In this document: positions 34,984 through 45,501 of the stretch, piece by piece
How positions within the stretch are numbered: the stretch's first letter is position 1
Layout: each line of letters begins with the position of its first letter
Assembly (NCBI RefSeq): GCF_016097555.1
Contig: NC_054699.1
Span: forward strand, 5,406,197 to 5,470,196
Source: Gigantopelta aegis
Lineage: Eukaryota; Mollusca; Gastropoda; Neomphalida; Peltospiridae
Length of the DNA stretch: 64,000 bases
Direction of reading: 5' to 3'
The notes under the pieces: generated by a model
Told to the model about the DNA's origin: nothing
The model's input: only the letters and a program-made list of their open reading frames with translations
The model's database searches: none
Program-made: the position numbers and the translations under genes

Positions 34984-36741
34984 TCACTCCACCTTGCAAA
35001 CACTAAGAATTCCATCATCTTCTCCAATCCAAAGATTACCCTCAGTATCCATAGCAACAGCTGATGGATCAAACTCCCTTTCTCCAGGGATGAAAAGAGC
35101 TTTCACAAATCCTTCTGAGAGACTGTAAACAACAATGGTTTTTGATCCACTGTCCACAATATAAACCTCATCTTTCTTTCCCCAGCAGACGTCGCAAGGT
35201 TTAAAAGGATGTCCGTTTGAAAACGGGTTAAAAGTCAGATTTGTAAGAATCCCACTTGAGAGTTTGATATTGACCAAACCGTCTTGGTCATCAACCCAGC
35301 ATCTGTCGCCATTGCTGTTCTCATCCTTTTGCGGATATTCTTTCTTGAGATTCTTACATTCTCCACTTCGTATTTTTGTATCCGTGTTCTTCGAATTGTA
35401 TATTCGTAACAACTGGTTAACACCATCTGTTTTTAACTTCACAGGATCCACTTCAAAACCAAATTTATAGTTTAACTTTAATGATATTTGGTTTAAGTTA
35501 CACAGACATATTTTATTATACTTTGACGAGTACCACGGACTAACGATCTTACCAACCCACGCATTGGATGATTGTGTTAGAGTAATAGATGTTATCTTGC
35601 CTCTGCCTAAGTTGACATTGTTTATCAACATGGCTACAGGTTGTTTTGGTAACCCTTGCAGCACATGTCCGATAACGTCACTGACAACACAATGGACATA
35701 CTGTAGTTGAACTGAAGATGTGGCATGAATGGAAAGATTACCTATATTCTGGATAAAATCATCTGTAGCGAGAGAGATCTCATTCTCAATGACGCTCATC
35801 CGCTCCGAGACTTCACCGTCCGCGGTCATGACGTCACAGCCAAGTCCGTCTTTCAGTACATCATCGATGTGGTCCATTTGGCTTTTCAGAAATAATTGCT
35901 TTTGTGTGTAAGCACAGTTTGCATCCTCAAATCTACTTTCGTTGTTTTTCTCGATAACGTTTACTTTATCAGTCGCCTTATTTCTGATTTCGCTTATCAT
36001 ATCAATCAACCTGTCTGCAGACGTGTCGATTTTTATTTTGGCTTTATGCAACACCACATTTAAGGCCACATATTGAAACTGCATTGTATCATAAGATGAT
36101 TTCATTTGTTTCACGTATTTTTCCAGTTCACCCTTCCTTTCTGCTAAGTGAACACGAGCATCTTCAACGACGTCAGAAACATCCACCGTCTTGTGGCCGT
36201 CGTGTCTGGTGAGCTTACAGTTCCGACAGATCACCATGCTGCAGTGCTTACAGAAAAATATAAGTTTTTCATCTTTGTGCTTTTCACAAAATCTTTCTCT
36301 AGAAAGCAAACGTTTTCCTTCAGCAGAATCGTCTAGATTTATCAACAAATGTGACCGACAAATGGGCAGAGCCCTGTGTAGCTTGGTACACAATTCACAC
36401 AGTAGTACATCACATTCGCGACACATATTAGCTGCTCTTTGTTCACACACCCCACAACTTTCTTCTTCTCTGTGCGCTTGCCTTTTGGCTCGGGCATCAG
36501 CGTATATATTTTCGGGAAATCCCGACACTCCTTCCTCCGGTATGGTGACGTCGTAGCGACAAAGAGGACACGAGAACTTGCCGGCTTCTGAGGACCTGGA
36601 GACAAATGTCTTCAAACATCCAAAACAAAAAGTGTGAAAGCATGTCAAGCGCCTTGGGTCCTTAAACTGTTCGATACAAATGCTACATACGTCCGCACTT
36701 TCGTTCACTGCTGTCGCAATATGATCTGCTGATGTCGCCAT
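34984..36741 (-). CDS. TRIM family protein (RING, B-boxes, coiled coil, NHL-like)
   Basis: A single-exon gene of 585 codons. The ATG at 36739-36741 is chosen because it lies 18 residues before the first RING cysteine and matches the paralog. RING-HC: C19, C22, C34, H36, C39, C42, C58, C61. B-box 1: about residues 96-131 (C96, C99, C107, C110, C115, C118, H122, H131). B-box 2: C152, H155, C164, C167, C172, C175, H180, H183. Residues about 190-290 are charged and helical, as in a TRIM coiled coil. The C-terminal 70 residues (KPCDVCWGKKDEVYIVD, FDPSAVAMDTEGNLWIG) resemble NHL-type beta-propeller blades, with a weakly conserved region before them. The family acts as E3 ubiquitin ligases; RING and B-boxes look intact. 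Substrate unknown. No introns, unlike many TRIM genes, and paralogous to 49819-51567. Invertebrate TRIM expansions are often linked to innate immunity, but nothing here proves it. Confidence 0.93.
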   Translation of the reverse strand: MATSADHIATAVNESADVCSICIEQFKDPRRLTCFHTFCFGCLKTFVSRSSEAGKFSCPLCRYDVTIPEEGVSGFPENIYADARAKRQAHREEESCGVCEQRAANMCRECDVLLCELCTKLHRALPICRSHLLINLDDSAEGKRLLSRERFCEKHKDEKLIFFCKHCSMVICRNCKLTRHDGHKTVDVSDVVEDARVHLAERKGELEKYVKQMKSSYDTMQFQYVALNVVLHKAKIKIDTSADRLIDMISEIRNKATDKVNVIEKNNESRFEDANCAYTQKQLFLKSQMDHIDDVLKDGLGCDVMTADGEVSERMSVIENEISLATDDFIQNIGNLSIHATSSVQLQYVHCVVSDVIGHVLQGLPKQPVAMLINNVNLGRGKITSITLTQSSNAWVGKIVSPWYSSKYNKICLCNLNQISLKLNYKFGFEVDPVKLKTDGVNQLLRIYNSKNTDTKIRSGECKNLKKEYPQKDENSNGDRCWVDDQDGLVNIKLSSGILTNLTFNPFSNGHPFKPCDVCWGKKDEVYIVDSGSKTIVVYSLSEGFVKALFIPGEREFDPSAVAMDTEGNLWIGEDDGILSVCKVE

Positions 36742-36930
36742 ATTGATGTTTGTACGTTATATAATTCCGCAAAATAACCGAGAGCTCCAAAGCATACAAC
36801 AACTGTTACACAGATATAGAATCAAAGTTATCGTTCACTAAATCACGACATTCCGTGTCGTATATTTAGAGTTAAATAAACTGCAGGTATAATATAATAT
36901 GTGACATTGTTTATTCGTGAAATACTGTTA

Positions 36931-37399
36931 TCCATTACCAAAATAATATATCGTGTGGCCCCTAAAAAATCGATAACCCTACTGAATATATACATATTTA
37001 ATAAGCATGGGATTGTAATGTTGATATTTCACACGGCTACTATGTGGATATTTGCCACATTCAGTGAAAATTGTAGGCCCATAGGTCCAATATTGTTAAA
37101 ATTGCAACAGATTTAAAATTGTAGGCCTAAGTAAAAAATGCGACGCCAAACGCTAAGTGAAATTATATAAATGGTAAAATAGGGAAATATAGCCATTGTA
37201 AATAAAGTATTTTGGTCGTGCCTTTAGCTAGTCAAAAAGAAAGGAAGGAAAAGTTGTATTTAACGACGCACTCAACACATTTTATTTACGGGCCCGATAT
37301 GATAAAACATGAATATTTTTTGTTGCATGTTTTAAAATACAAGCAATTCAATGAATAAATAAATCAAGGTGCTTTATTGGTATCAACAATTTTAATTTT
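36931..37399. other. Junction between duplication units
   Basis: About 470 bp separating units A and B. It contains a reversed SINE tail fragment at about 37235-37287 (ttgtatttaacgacgcactc) fused to repeat sequence shared with 126-205. No gene. Confidence 0.55.
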
Positions 37400-37501
37400 T
37401 TCTGAAGTATTTCTTCTGACTTGGATAAAGTTTATAAGCACTGTCCATGAAGTAAAAAAACAAACAAACGGTACTGCCTACACTCCCTTAGTCATCCCCC
37501 A

Positions 37502-37528
37502 CCCCTAAAAAAAAAAAAAAAAAAAATC
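37502..37528. repeat. Poly-A tract
   Basis: About 20 A residues after a C-rich stretch. Unit A has no comparable run. Confidence 0.85.
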
Positions 37529-37974
37529 CCAGCCATAACATGCATGTCTACGTGACATCAAACAACACATCCAATGATGTTCATTTCTTACATGCTGTGG
37601 TTACCAGTGTAAATTGTCTGTTAGATGTAATAACTAATATCTTTGGCACGCATGTGAAGAAGCACAGAAAAAAAGCCCACAGAAAACATTCACAAACCAT
37701 TAGGAGAACTACCCGTATGGGCAAATTTAAATGTTATTTTTCACATTCATATCAGATTTCAAAACATAATTTATCAACACCTGGCCGTCAGCCAATAGAA
37801 ATACGTTTTACACAATGTATCCGAGTCTAATAATACAAATAACATATCTTGAAAGAAAACCCCGCCCATTACAGTCATCCCTGCATCGTGTTATGATGTT
37901 CACATCATGTAGTTCAAGACCCCACTCCAGCCTTTGTGGTGTTGTTACTTCTTGTTGCATCTTAAAATAGTCCA

Positions 37975-38212
37975 TCGGTGGGCCCATTAGGCTATTTTCT
38001 GTTCCAGCCAGTGCAGCACGACTGGCATATCAAAGGCGGTGGTATGTGCTATCCTGTCTGTGGTAAAGTGCATACAAAAGATCCCTTGCTGTATTAGGAA
38101 AAATGTAGCGGGTTTCTCTGATGACTATATGTCGAACTTACCAAATGTTTGACATCCAATAGCCAATGATTAAAGAATCAATGTGCTCTAGTGGTGTCGT
38201 TAAAGAAACCAA
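37975..38212 (+). mobile_element. 5'-truncated SINE (tail T1)
   Basis: Unit B orthologue of 21708-21955: gcacgactggcatatcaaag to gtgctctagtggtgtcgtta. Confidence 0.7.
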
Positions 38213-38239
38213 ACCAAACTTAATATGGTCCGATTTTGG

Positions 38240-38490
38240 GAATGGTTCTTCACTGAACCAGGATCAATTCCCATAGCCCATTGGGCTATTTCTTGTTCCA
38301 GCCAGTGCACCATGACAGGTACATGTATATCAAAGGCCGTGGTACATGTATGTGCTATCTTGTCTGTGGAATTTGCTGCTAATGGAACAATGTAGCAGGT
38401 TTTTCTCTCTATATGTCAAAACTACCAAATGTTTGACATTCAATATCTGATGATTAATTAATGAATTAGTGGTGACATTAAACAAAACAA
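38240..38490 (+). mobile_element. 5'-truncated SINE (tail T1)
   Basis: Unit B orthologue of 21985-22234, starting gaaccaggatcaattccc. Confidence 0.7.
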
Positions 38491-38729
38491 ACTTTGACTT
38501 TCTTCATTGAAAAACCCCATATATAAAACACAAAAAAATGTTTTTTCAAATATTTCTTTGATGATTACAACTAGTTTGACTTCTGTAGTATTTAAGTACT
38601 AGTAATCCATTTAATTGGTTTGCACATTTTAAAAAATTAATCATTGGCTACTGGATATCAAACATTTGGTGATTTTTTTTATATAATACAGTCTTAGAGA
38701 GTAAACAAAGCATATTTTTCCTTTCCTTT

Positions 38730-38990
38730 CAACTTATTTTTGTGCTTATATCCAATTAAGGTTCAAGCACACTGTCCTGGGCACACACCTCAGCTATCTG
38801 ACCTGTCTGTCCAGGACAGTGGGTTAGTTGTTAGTTGGTTAGTGAGAGAGACGAGGGTGTAGTGGTCTTACACCTACCCACTGAGTCGCTAAAACTCGCC
38901 CTGGGCTGCGAACCCAGTACCTACCAACCTTATGTCCGATGGCTTAACCATGACACCACCGAGGCCGGTACCGGGCTTTGAATCCTGTAC
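38730..38990 (-). mobile_element. SINE, head B with tail T3, reversed
   Basis: tttttgtgcttatatccaat and ttaaggttcaagcacactgt are the reversed T3 tail, followed by reversed head B (ggcttaaccatgacaccacc). The head is repeated once more at about 38966-39038. The unit A copy is split by the TTAA MITE at 22839-23427. Confidence 0.75.
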
Positions 38991-39115
38991 CTACCAGCCT
39001 TATGTCTGATGGCTTAACCACGACACCACCGAGGCCAGTGCATTTTTCAATTAGTGGGTGTGGGTAATTTTTGTAATGCTTCCTGCGCCAGAGTTCTGTC
39101 CAAGACAGTGTTTTT

Positions 39116-40372
39116 ATACGCCCATCTGTGATGGGTCGTATTATGGTATGGCGTTGTCCGTCCATCAGTCAACTTTTTCTTGTTTGGACCATATCTTGCA
39201 TACATATACATGCAGGACCATCAAACCTCACATGTAGGAACAACTTGGGATGGTGGTTTGTCGCGTACTATTACTAGGTCACGGTGACCTACTTTTCACG
39301 GACTACTGCACATAACAGTAAATCCTTGTCCGGACTATATCTTGCATACAGGACTCATCAAACCTCACACGTAGGAACAACTTGGTATGGCGGTTTGTCG
39401 TGTACTATTACTAGGTCACTGTGACATACTTTTCACGGACTACTGCACATAACAGTAAATCCTTGTCCGGGCTATATCTTGCATACAGATGCCTACAGGA
39501 CTCATCAAACCTCACATGTAGGAACAACTTGGGATGGTGGTTTGTTGCGTACTATTACTAGGTCACTGTGACCTACTTTTCACGGACTACTGCACATAAC
39601 AGTAAATCCTTGTCCGGACTATATCTTGCATACATATGCATACAGGACCATCAAACCTCACATGTAGGAACAACTTGGGATGGTGGTTTGTCGCGTACTA
39701 TTACTAGGTCACTGTGACCTACTTTTCACGGACTACTGCACATAACAGTAAATCCTTGTCCGGACTATATCTTGCATACAGGACTCATCAAACCTCATAT
39801 GTAGGAACAACTTGGTATGGCGGTTTGTCGTGTACTATTACTAGGTCACTGTGACATACTTTTCACGGACTACTGCACATAACAGTAAATCCTTGTCCGG
39901 ACTATATCTTGCATACAGATACATACAGGACTCATCAAACCTCACATGTAGGAACAACTTGGTATGGCGGTTTGTCGTGTACTATTACTAGGTCACTGTG
40001 ACCTACTTTTCACGGTCTACTGCACATAACAGTAAATCCTTGTCTGTACCATATCTTGCATACAGGACCATCATTCCTCACATGTAGCAACAAATTGGGA
40101 TGGTGGTGTGTTACATACTATTACTAGGTCACTGTGACCTACATTTCATAGTCTACTGCACATAACAGTAAATCCTTGTCTGGACCATATCTTGCATACA
40201 GATGCATACAGGACCATCAAACCACATGTAGGAACAACTTGATGGTGGTTGGTCCAAAACAATAATTAGCATAATTAGACTTGAATCATACCCATAACAT
40301 ATTCATTAATATAGATATGGTTTTCCATCAAACTCCTGATGGGCGTATTATGTACCTCACCGCTACTCTTGT
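39116..40372. mobile_element. Helentron/pearl-like element with internal tandem repeats
   Basis: Left end ATACGCCCATC and, about 22 bp from the right end, GATGGGCGTAT form subterminal inverted repeats. The core is about seven units of 136-157 bp, each with gactactgcacataacagta and aatccttgtccggactatat. Comparison with unit A (gtgttttttccatt at about 23660) shows insertion between T residues with no target duplication. Tandem-repeat core, subterminal inverted repeats and T/T insertion are the described organisation of pearl elements and Helentron-derived non-autonomous elements. No Rep/helicase is encoded. Confidence 0.75.
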
Positions 40373-40385
40373 TCCATTAGCAGCA

Positions 40386-40490
40386 AGGGATCTTATATAT
40401 ACACCATCCCACAGACAGGATAGCACATATCATGGTATTTGATATACCAGTCGTGGTGCACTGACTGGAACGAGAAGTAGCCCAATGGTC
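40386..40490 (-). mobile_element. SINE fragment, reversed
   Basis: agcaagggatcttatatata and ccatcccacagacaggatag to gaacgagaagtagcccaatg. Unit B counterpart of 24421-24530 without the TA tracts. Confidence 0.65.
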
Positions 40491-40501
40491 CATTGATTTG
40501 A

Positions 40502-40603
40502 CTTGACTAGGTATTTAACGTGTCCATATACCTCTATGGTTTCGAACACGCCTATCCCGAGTCCGGCCTCCGATAAGATCGGGGTCTGACTCTGGACAGG
40601 AAT
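40502..40603. mobile_element. 102-bp insertion with 11-bp target duplication
   Basis: Flanked by cattgatttga at 40491-40501 and 40604-40614; unit A has the site once at about 24527. It contains a fold-back (cgtgtcc...ggtttcgaacacg) and ccgataagatcgg. On the minus strand gtgttcgaaacc resembles a Pol III B box. No inverted termini. The length of the duplication fits target-primed retroposition of a small RNA. Identity unknown. Confidence 0.6.
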
Positions 40604-40614
40604 CATTGATTTGA

Positions 40615-41530
40615 AGTTACTTGTTATGTTTCTTACCAAATGACTGCAACTGTAAAGTGGTCAGCTAGTATTTATTTAATAGCAACAAGATTCTAATCTG
40701 TGGGTTTGTGTTTGAGTTGTGCAGTCCTGTCCTCCATCCACCCCACCCTACCCCACCCCACCCCACCCCATTCCATCCCACATCTACACAAGCTATGAAA
40801 TAATTTGAAATGAATGAACGCTGTTATGAAGTCCTGGTTATTATTATTACTTGAACAGTCAAGTACACGTTGAACGAACGTGTTTGTGTTGTGTCTCTCT
40901 CCGATGGAGGGTGCTGGTGGTGCTGGTGGGGTAGCGGAGGTTCGATCTTACGTCTTAAGCACCCCAGGCGAGCACTCTACCATAGAGTGCGTCGTTAAGT
41001 AAAACATTTCTTTCTTTTTGTGTAATAATATAACATTATGAAATGAGTTCTGGAACAGTTCCCGAGTGCAATTGGCATGTGGGTGTGGTGCTAACAGGAA
41101 AAGGCACGTGGACCAACTTGTCAAAGGGGCAACATAGGCTAATAGAAAAAAGAAAAAGAGGGAACAGAATTTCCTGATCCCCTAATCCTTTGGATCCACC
41201 TGTTTCGATTCGGTCCACTGAACAGGAAGTCGATTAGTCGATCCGACCACTGAATATCAACAGTGAATCAATCTCTACCCCCACCCGCCCCCGCACACAC
41301 TCCGCCCCTCTCTCCCTCCGCACACACACACGCACGCACACGCACACACACACACACACATCGTAAATGTCCTTCAGCAAATGGTCATTTTCCCCCCACC
41401 AATTTGGAGGTGCATCTAAAAAGGGCCTCGCCAGCGGCAGACATAACAAGACAGGTGTGTTGTGGGGAGGCTTACAGTATCTGACAGGTAGCTCTATCAT
41501 CCCCATAAAACACGATGAAAACAAAACAGA
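40615..41530. other. Duplicated intergenic DNA, no gene seen
   Basis: Matches unit A 24531-24823, then 26050-26633 and 28128-28237. Includes ccccaccc runs at 40740-40785 and a (CA)n stretch at 41325-41360. No convincing coding frame. Confidence 0.5.
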
Positions 41531-41546
41531 CACATCAATGTGCTGG

Positions 41547-42005
41547 CCTCGTCTCACGGTACAGGAACATACAAAACTAAACTTGTTACAGTTGTTTTCC
41601 TCGCCTCACGGGAGGGGATAATACGAAACTAAACTTGTTACAGCTGCTTGCCTCGCCTCACGGTAGAGGAAAATACGAAACTAAATTTGTTACAACTGCT
41701 TGCCTCGCCTCACAGTAGGGGATAATACGAAACTAAACGTGTTACTGCTGTTTGCCTCACCTCGCGGTAGGGGATAATACAAAACTAAACTTGTTAAAGT
41801 TGTTTGCCTCGCCTCGCGGTAGGGGATAATACGAAACTAAAATTATTACAGCTGTTTGCCTCACCTCACGGTAGTGGGTAATACGAAACTAAACTTGTTA
41901 CTGCTGTTTGCCTCGCCTCACGGGAGGGGATACTACGAAACTAAACTTGCTTCAGCTACTTGACTCGCCTCACGGTAGGGGATAATACGAAACTAAACTT
42001 GTTAC
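41547..42005. repeat. 52-bp minisatellite, about 9 copies (unit B)
   Basis: Same unit as 28237-30716 (gcctcgcctcacggtaggg, ataatacgaaactaaac). About one fifth of the unit A length. Confidence 0.95.
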
Positions 42006-42890
42006 AATTTTGTGCATTCGCCCATATACGCATGCACATCGCACACATACAAACGTACGGGCTCAGACACGCACATAAACTGATAAATCTGACTTGAAAG
42101 AATTTTGAAATTTTATCACTTTTTCTTTTTCTTGCATAAGCTTGCAGTTCATAAATCGAACGAAAACCATCGATCATAACCACCTCTCCCAAAAAACAAA
42201 ACAAAAACCAAACCAAACCAAACGACAACAAACAACAGAAAAAAAAGTATGTATTGTACTTAATTGTTAATAATTTCAATGATGACCAGGAAATATTCCA
42301 CTGTCATACATAATGACAATTATTTCAGTCAAAAATGTACACGAATGTTCCACTGGAACATAATTATTTATTTTAATCTCGGATGATTTTTTGTGATTGT
42401 ACATTTTGACTCTTTATGGCAAGAGTCGCCCTTTGAAAATTGAAATTTTGCTTAAACCATTAGGAGTTACGCACATTAGGTTTCAGGTAACTCAATCCAT
42501 TCTGCGTCAAATATAATTCTATGAATGTTGACATTAATTATTAAAGAAATATAAACTTAACATAATAAAACTGAAAAATTATTTATTATACACGTAGTGC
42601 TACATGTAGTGCAGGTGTATTGAACGAGTAAAGATCTAAATTTAGTACCAGAACGAAAATTGGGTCACACAAAAACTACACATGCGCGAACGCCAAACAT
42701 TCATTGGTGCAATTTTTCAGAGACATGAAGAGTTTACACGAATACATTGTTCAACGGTAACATCATTATTTTAGCCCAGAGTGCACGTTTCATTGTAAGG
42801 TAAAAACGTATGCCTTTGTAATGTTGAATATACATGTACTATTGTCACCTCTGCATACACTTACGTCTTCTTACTATTTAGATTTAGCAC
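42006..42890. other. Duplicated intergenic DNA, no gene seen
   Basis: Matches unit A 30717-31260 and 31994-32595, and lacks the hAT-like element and head B SINE present there. Confidence 0.5.
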
Positions 42891-42892
42891 AG

Positions 42893-43187
42893 TCGGTTGA
42901 GTGCTCGCCTGAGGTGATTGCGTCGCAGGATCGAACCACCTCAGTGGATCCATTCAACTAATTTTTTTGTTCTCTTTTCAACCAGTGCACCACAACTGGA
43001 CAAAGGCCGTGGTATGTGCTTTCCTGTCTGTGAGAAAGTGCATATAAAAGATCCCTTGCTGCATGAGACAAAATGTAGCGGGTTTCCTCTGATGACCACA
43101 ACTCAGAATTAGCAAATGTTTGACATCCAATAGCTGATGATTAATTAATCAATGTGCTCCAGTGGTGTCGTTAGACAAAACAAACTA
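42893..43187 (+). mobile_element. SINE, head C with tail T1
   Basis: Unit B orthologue of 32595-32893; gttgagtgctcgcctgaggt head and gtgctccagtggtgtcgtta tail. Confidence 0.85.
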
Positions 43188-44219
43188 ATCTTATTATGTT
43201 TTGTTTTGTTAGGTTGGTCGGGCTTCAGCGGACATTCTAGTGTAAGATACATTTGTATGAACTTTATCCTAATTTAAAGAAATATACTTGGACCAAAACA
43301 AATTCCAGTCAAACATTTATCTGAAAATGTGATGCCACTCGTAAATAAAGTCTCGTTTGAAAGTCGTTACAGGTCTAACCATTCAGGTGTAGTCTTGCAT
43401 TTAAAGATAAGCTATTTTGAAAAAGGTAAAGGACTATGGAAATCCAATAACTCATTATGTCAAAGATACTATTAAAAAGATTAAATGTCAATATGCCATT
43501 CCAGTATATAACGCAGAAAACATTGAATCAATTTTGAATGAAAGTATACAATTCACAATTAACGATCAATTATTTTTAGAAGTATTATTAATGGAAATAA
43601 GGGGAAAAACAATTTTGTATTTAACATTTAAGACAAAATCGGAAAATGTGTTAGAATTAAAACTTAGAGAAGAAATACAGGTGTTGGCAGAAGATGAAAA
43701 TAATACAAATTCTGACTTTAAGAAGTTAAAAGGAAAATTTATTAGATCTAGAGAAAAATGGATAGAAGAAGGCGAGAAGCCTACTAAATACTTTTGTAAT
43801 TTAAAATCGAGGAACTACTATAGCAAATGTATTTCCGAAATAGAATTAGATACCGGTAACCTAATAACAGAACAAACAAAAATCTTAGAGGAAACTAAAT
43901 TGTTTTATGAAAACTTATACTCTAAACGAAATCCATTTACTGGCGATAACATCAAAAATATACAAAATATAGTGAAGCACTAGAATATCTTTAAAATATG
44001 AAAAACGATAAAAGCCCTTGTTCAGATGGTTTTACGGCTGAATTTTTAAAATTCCTTTGGATTGACCTAGGTCACTTTATTGTTAGATCTCTTAATTATA
44101 GTTATATAAATGAAATGTCCAACACTCAAAAATTAGGAATTATTACTTGTATACGGAAATTAAACAAACCAAAGCAGTTTTTAAAAAATTGGCGCCCTAT
44201 TACTTTATTGAACTGTATA

Positions 44220-45501
44220 TGTTACAGGAAATATGTATTATCAGGAAATATGTATAATTCCTGAAGATTTCAGAAAATATGTGTAATATCTGATTCACTC
44301 AGGAAATATGTGTAATTCCTGAAAATTCCAAGAATTATACACATTTGCTGAAATCTGATGGTGAAAATTATACATATTTCCTGAAAGCATTCTCTTGGGC
44401 TATCAGTATTTGATGTAAAGTAGCAATTTGTTAACAAAAACTAATTTTGAAATTCTTCATCGATTGCAGTCAGAGGATGATCCACTTGCAGCCATGGCAT
44501 TGCCAGTTCTTGATGAAGATGCTGATCGTGTGACTACTGCAACTGACTCCTCTATACCTGACCCGGCAAGTCCTCCCAACTCTCCAATTACATCCGATGA
44601 AGTTACTGTGAACGCTCAAGTAGAACTTGTCTCCTCTTGCCAAGAAGCGATTCAGATACAGCGAAAGAGCTAATGAAGCCCAAACTATGCAAGCTGAACG
44701 CATGGTGAAAAGAAGTAAGCGTATCTTTGCACCCGTACAAGTCGGCGACAATGTGACTATACCTATCCCCATGTTGACAGAGGTAGAACTGACCCACGTA
44801 ATATCATTGGTGTTGTAACTGAATGCAGTGACAATGACATGTACAGTATTGCTGTGAAAGGTGGCACTCTCAGTGGTAAATATTCACGCAACCAAATTGA
44901 TGTGTGTGCTACCAAGTTGTATTCTGCAGATGACTTCAACACAGAGAATACCGTTTCTCTCCGCCAAGCTGTTCAACTTGACTCTAACTGTGGTGGGCAG
45001 GGTTTTACCAAGTGCAACTGTGCATGTTCCAAGCGTTGTCAAACTAATCTTTGCCGGTGTTTCAAGGCCAAGATGCAGTGCTACTCTAGGTGTCACTCGA
45101 CACTGCCGTGTACAAATAAACTCTCCTACGTGCAATTCTCTCCTTCCTGAAAATGAACGCTAAACAAGACACTAGACATTCTGATATGTGCTATGTTGAC
45201 ATATAAATATGTGCAATGTTCAAATATAAATATGTGCTATGTTTCCGTTTTAAAATGATGTTTCAATAAAAATGTATTTTAATTTAGAAACATATTGCTG
45301 TTGTCATTTCATGCCAGACATGATGCAAACTACTCTTTAAATACTATTGCTTTTCTCATCAGAATGATTTCAGGAAATATGTATAATTCCTGGAATTTTC
45401 AGGAATTACACATATTTCCTGAGTGAATCAGACATTACATATATTTTCTGAAAATTTCAGACATTATACATATTTCCTGATAATACATATTTCCTGTAAC
45501 A
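44220..45501. mobile_element. Ginger-type DNA transposon, internally deleted
   Basis: Begins TGTTACAGGAAATATG and ends CATATTTCCTGTAACA, with inverted repeats extending about 130 bp. TATA flanks both sides (44216-44219, 45502-45505). Removing the element and one TATA restores the LINE codons around LLNC/YKIASG. TGT...ACA ends, long inverted repeats, a 4-bp duplication and an integrase tail inside are the described features of Ginger elements. 1282 bp. Confidence 0.82.
44428..45135 (+). pseudogene. C-terminal remnant of Ginger-type integrase
   Basis: Three overlapping frames are pieces of one protein. 44440-44670 gives HRLQSEDDPLAAM and an acidic Ser/Pro linker. 44627-44760 gives KKRFRYSERANEAQ and VGDNVTIPIP. 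44780-45135 gives a DRGRTDPRNIIGVV segment, GKYSRNQIDVC and a cysteine-rich end CNCACSKRCQTNLCRC...CH. This order matches the tail of Ginger2-like integrases, often annotated KRAB-A domain-containing protein 2-like. The DDE integrase core is missing and at least two single-base frameshifts occur, so no active enzyme is made. Confidence 0.75.
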
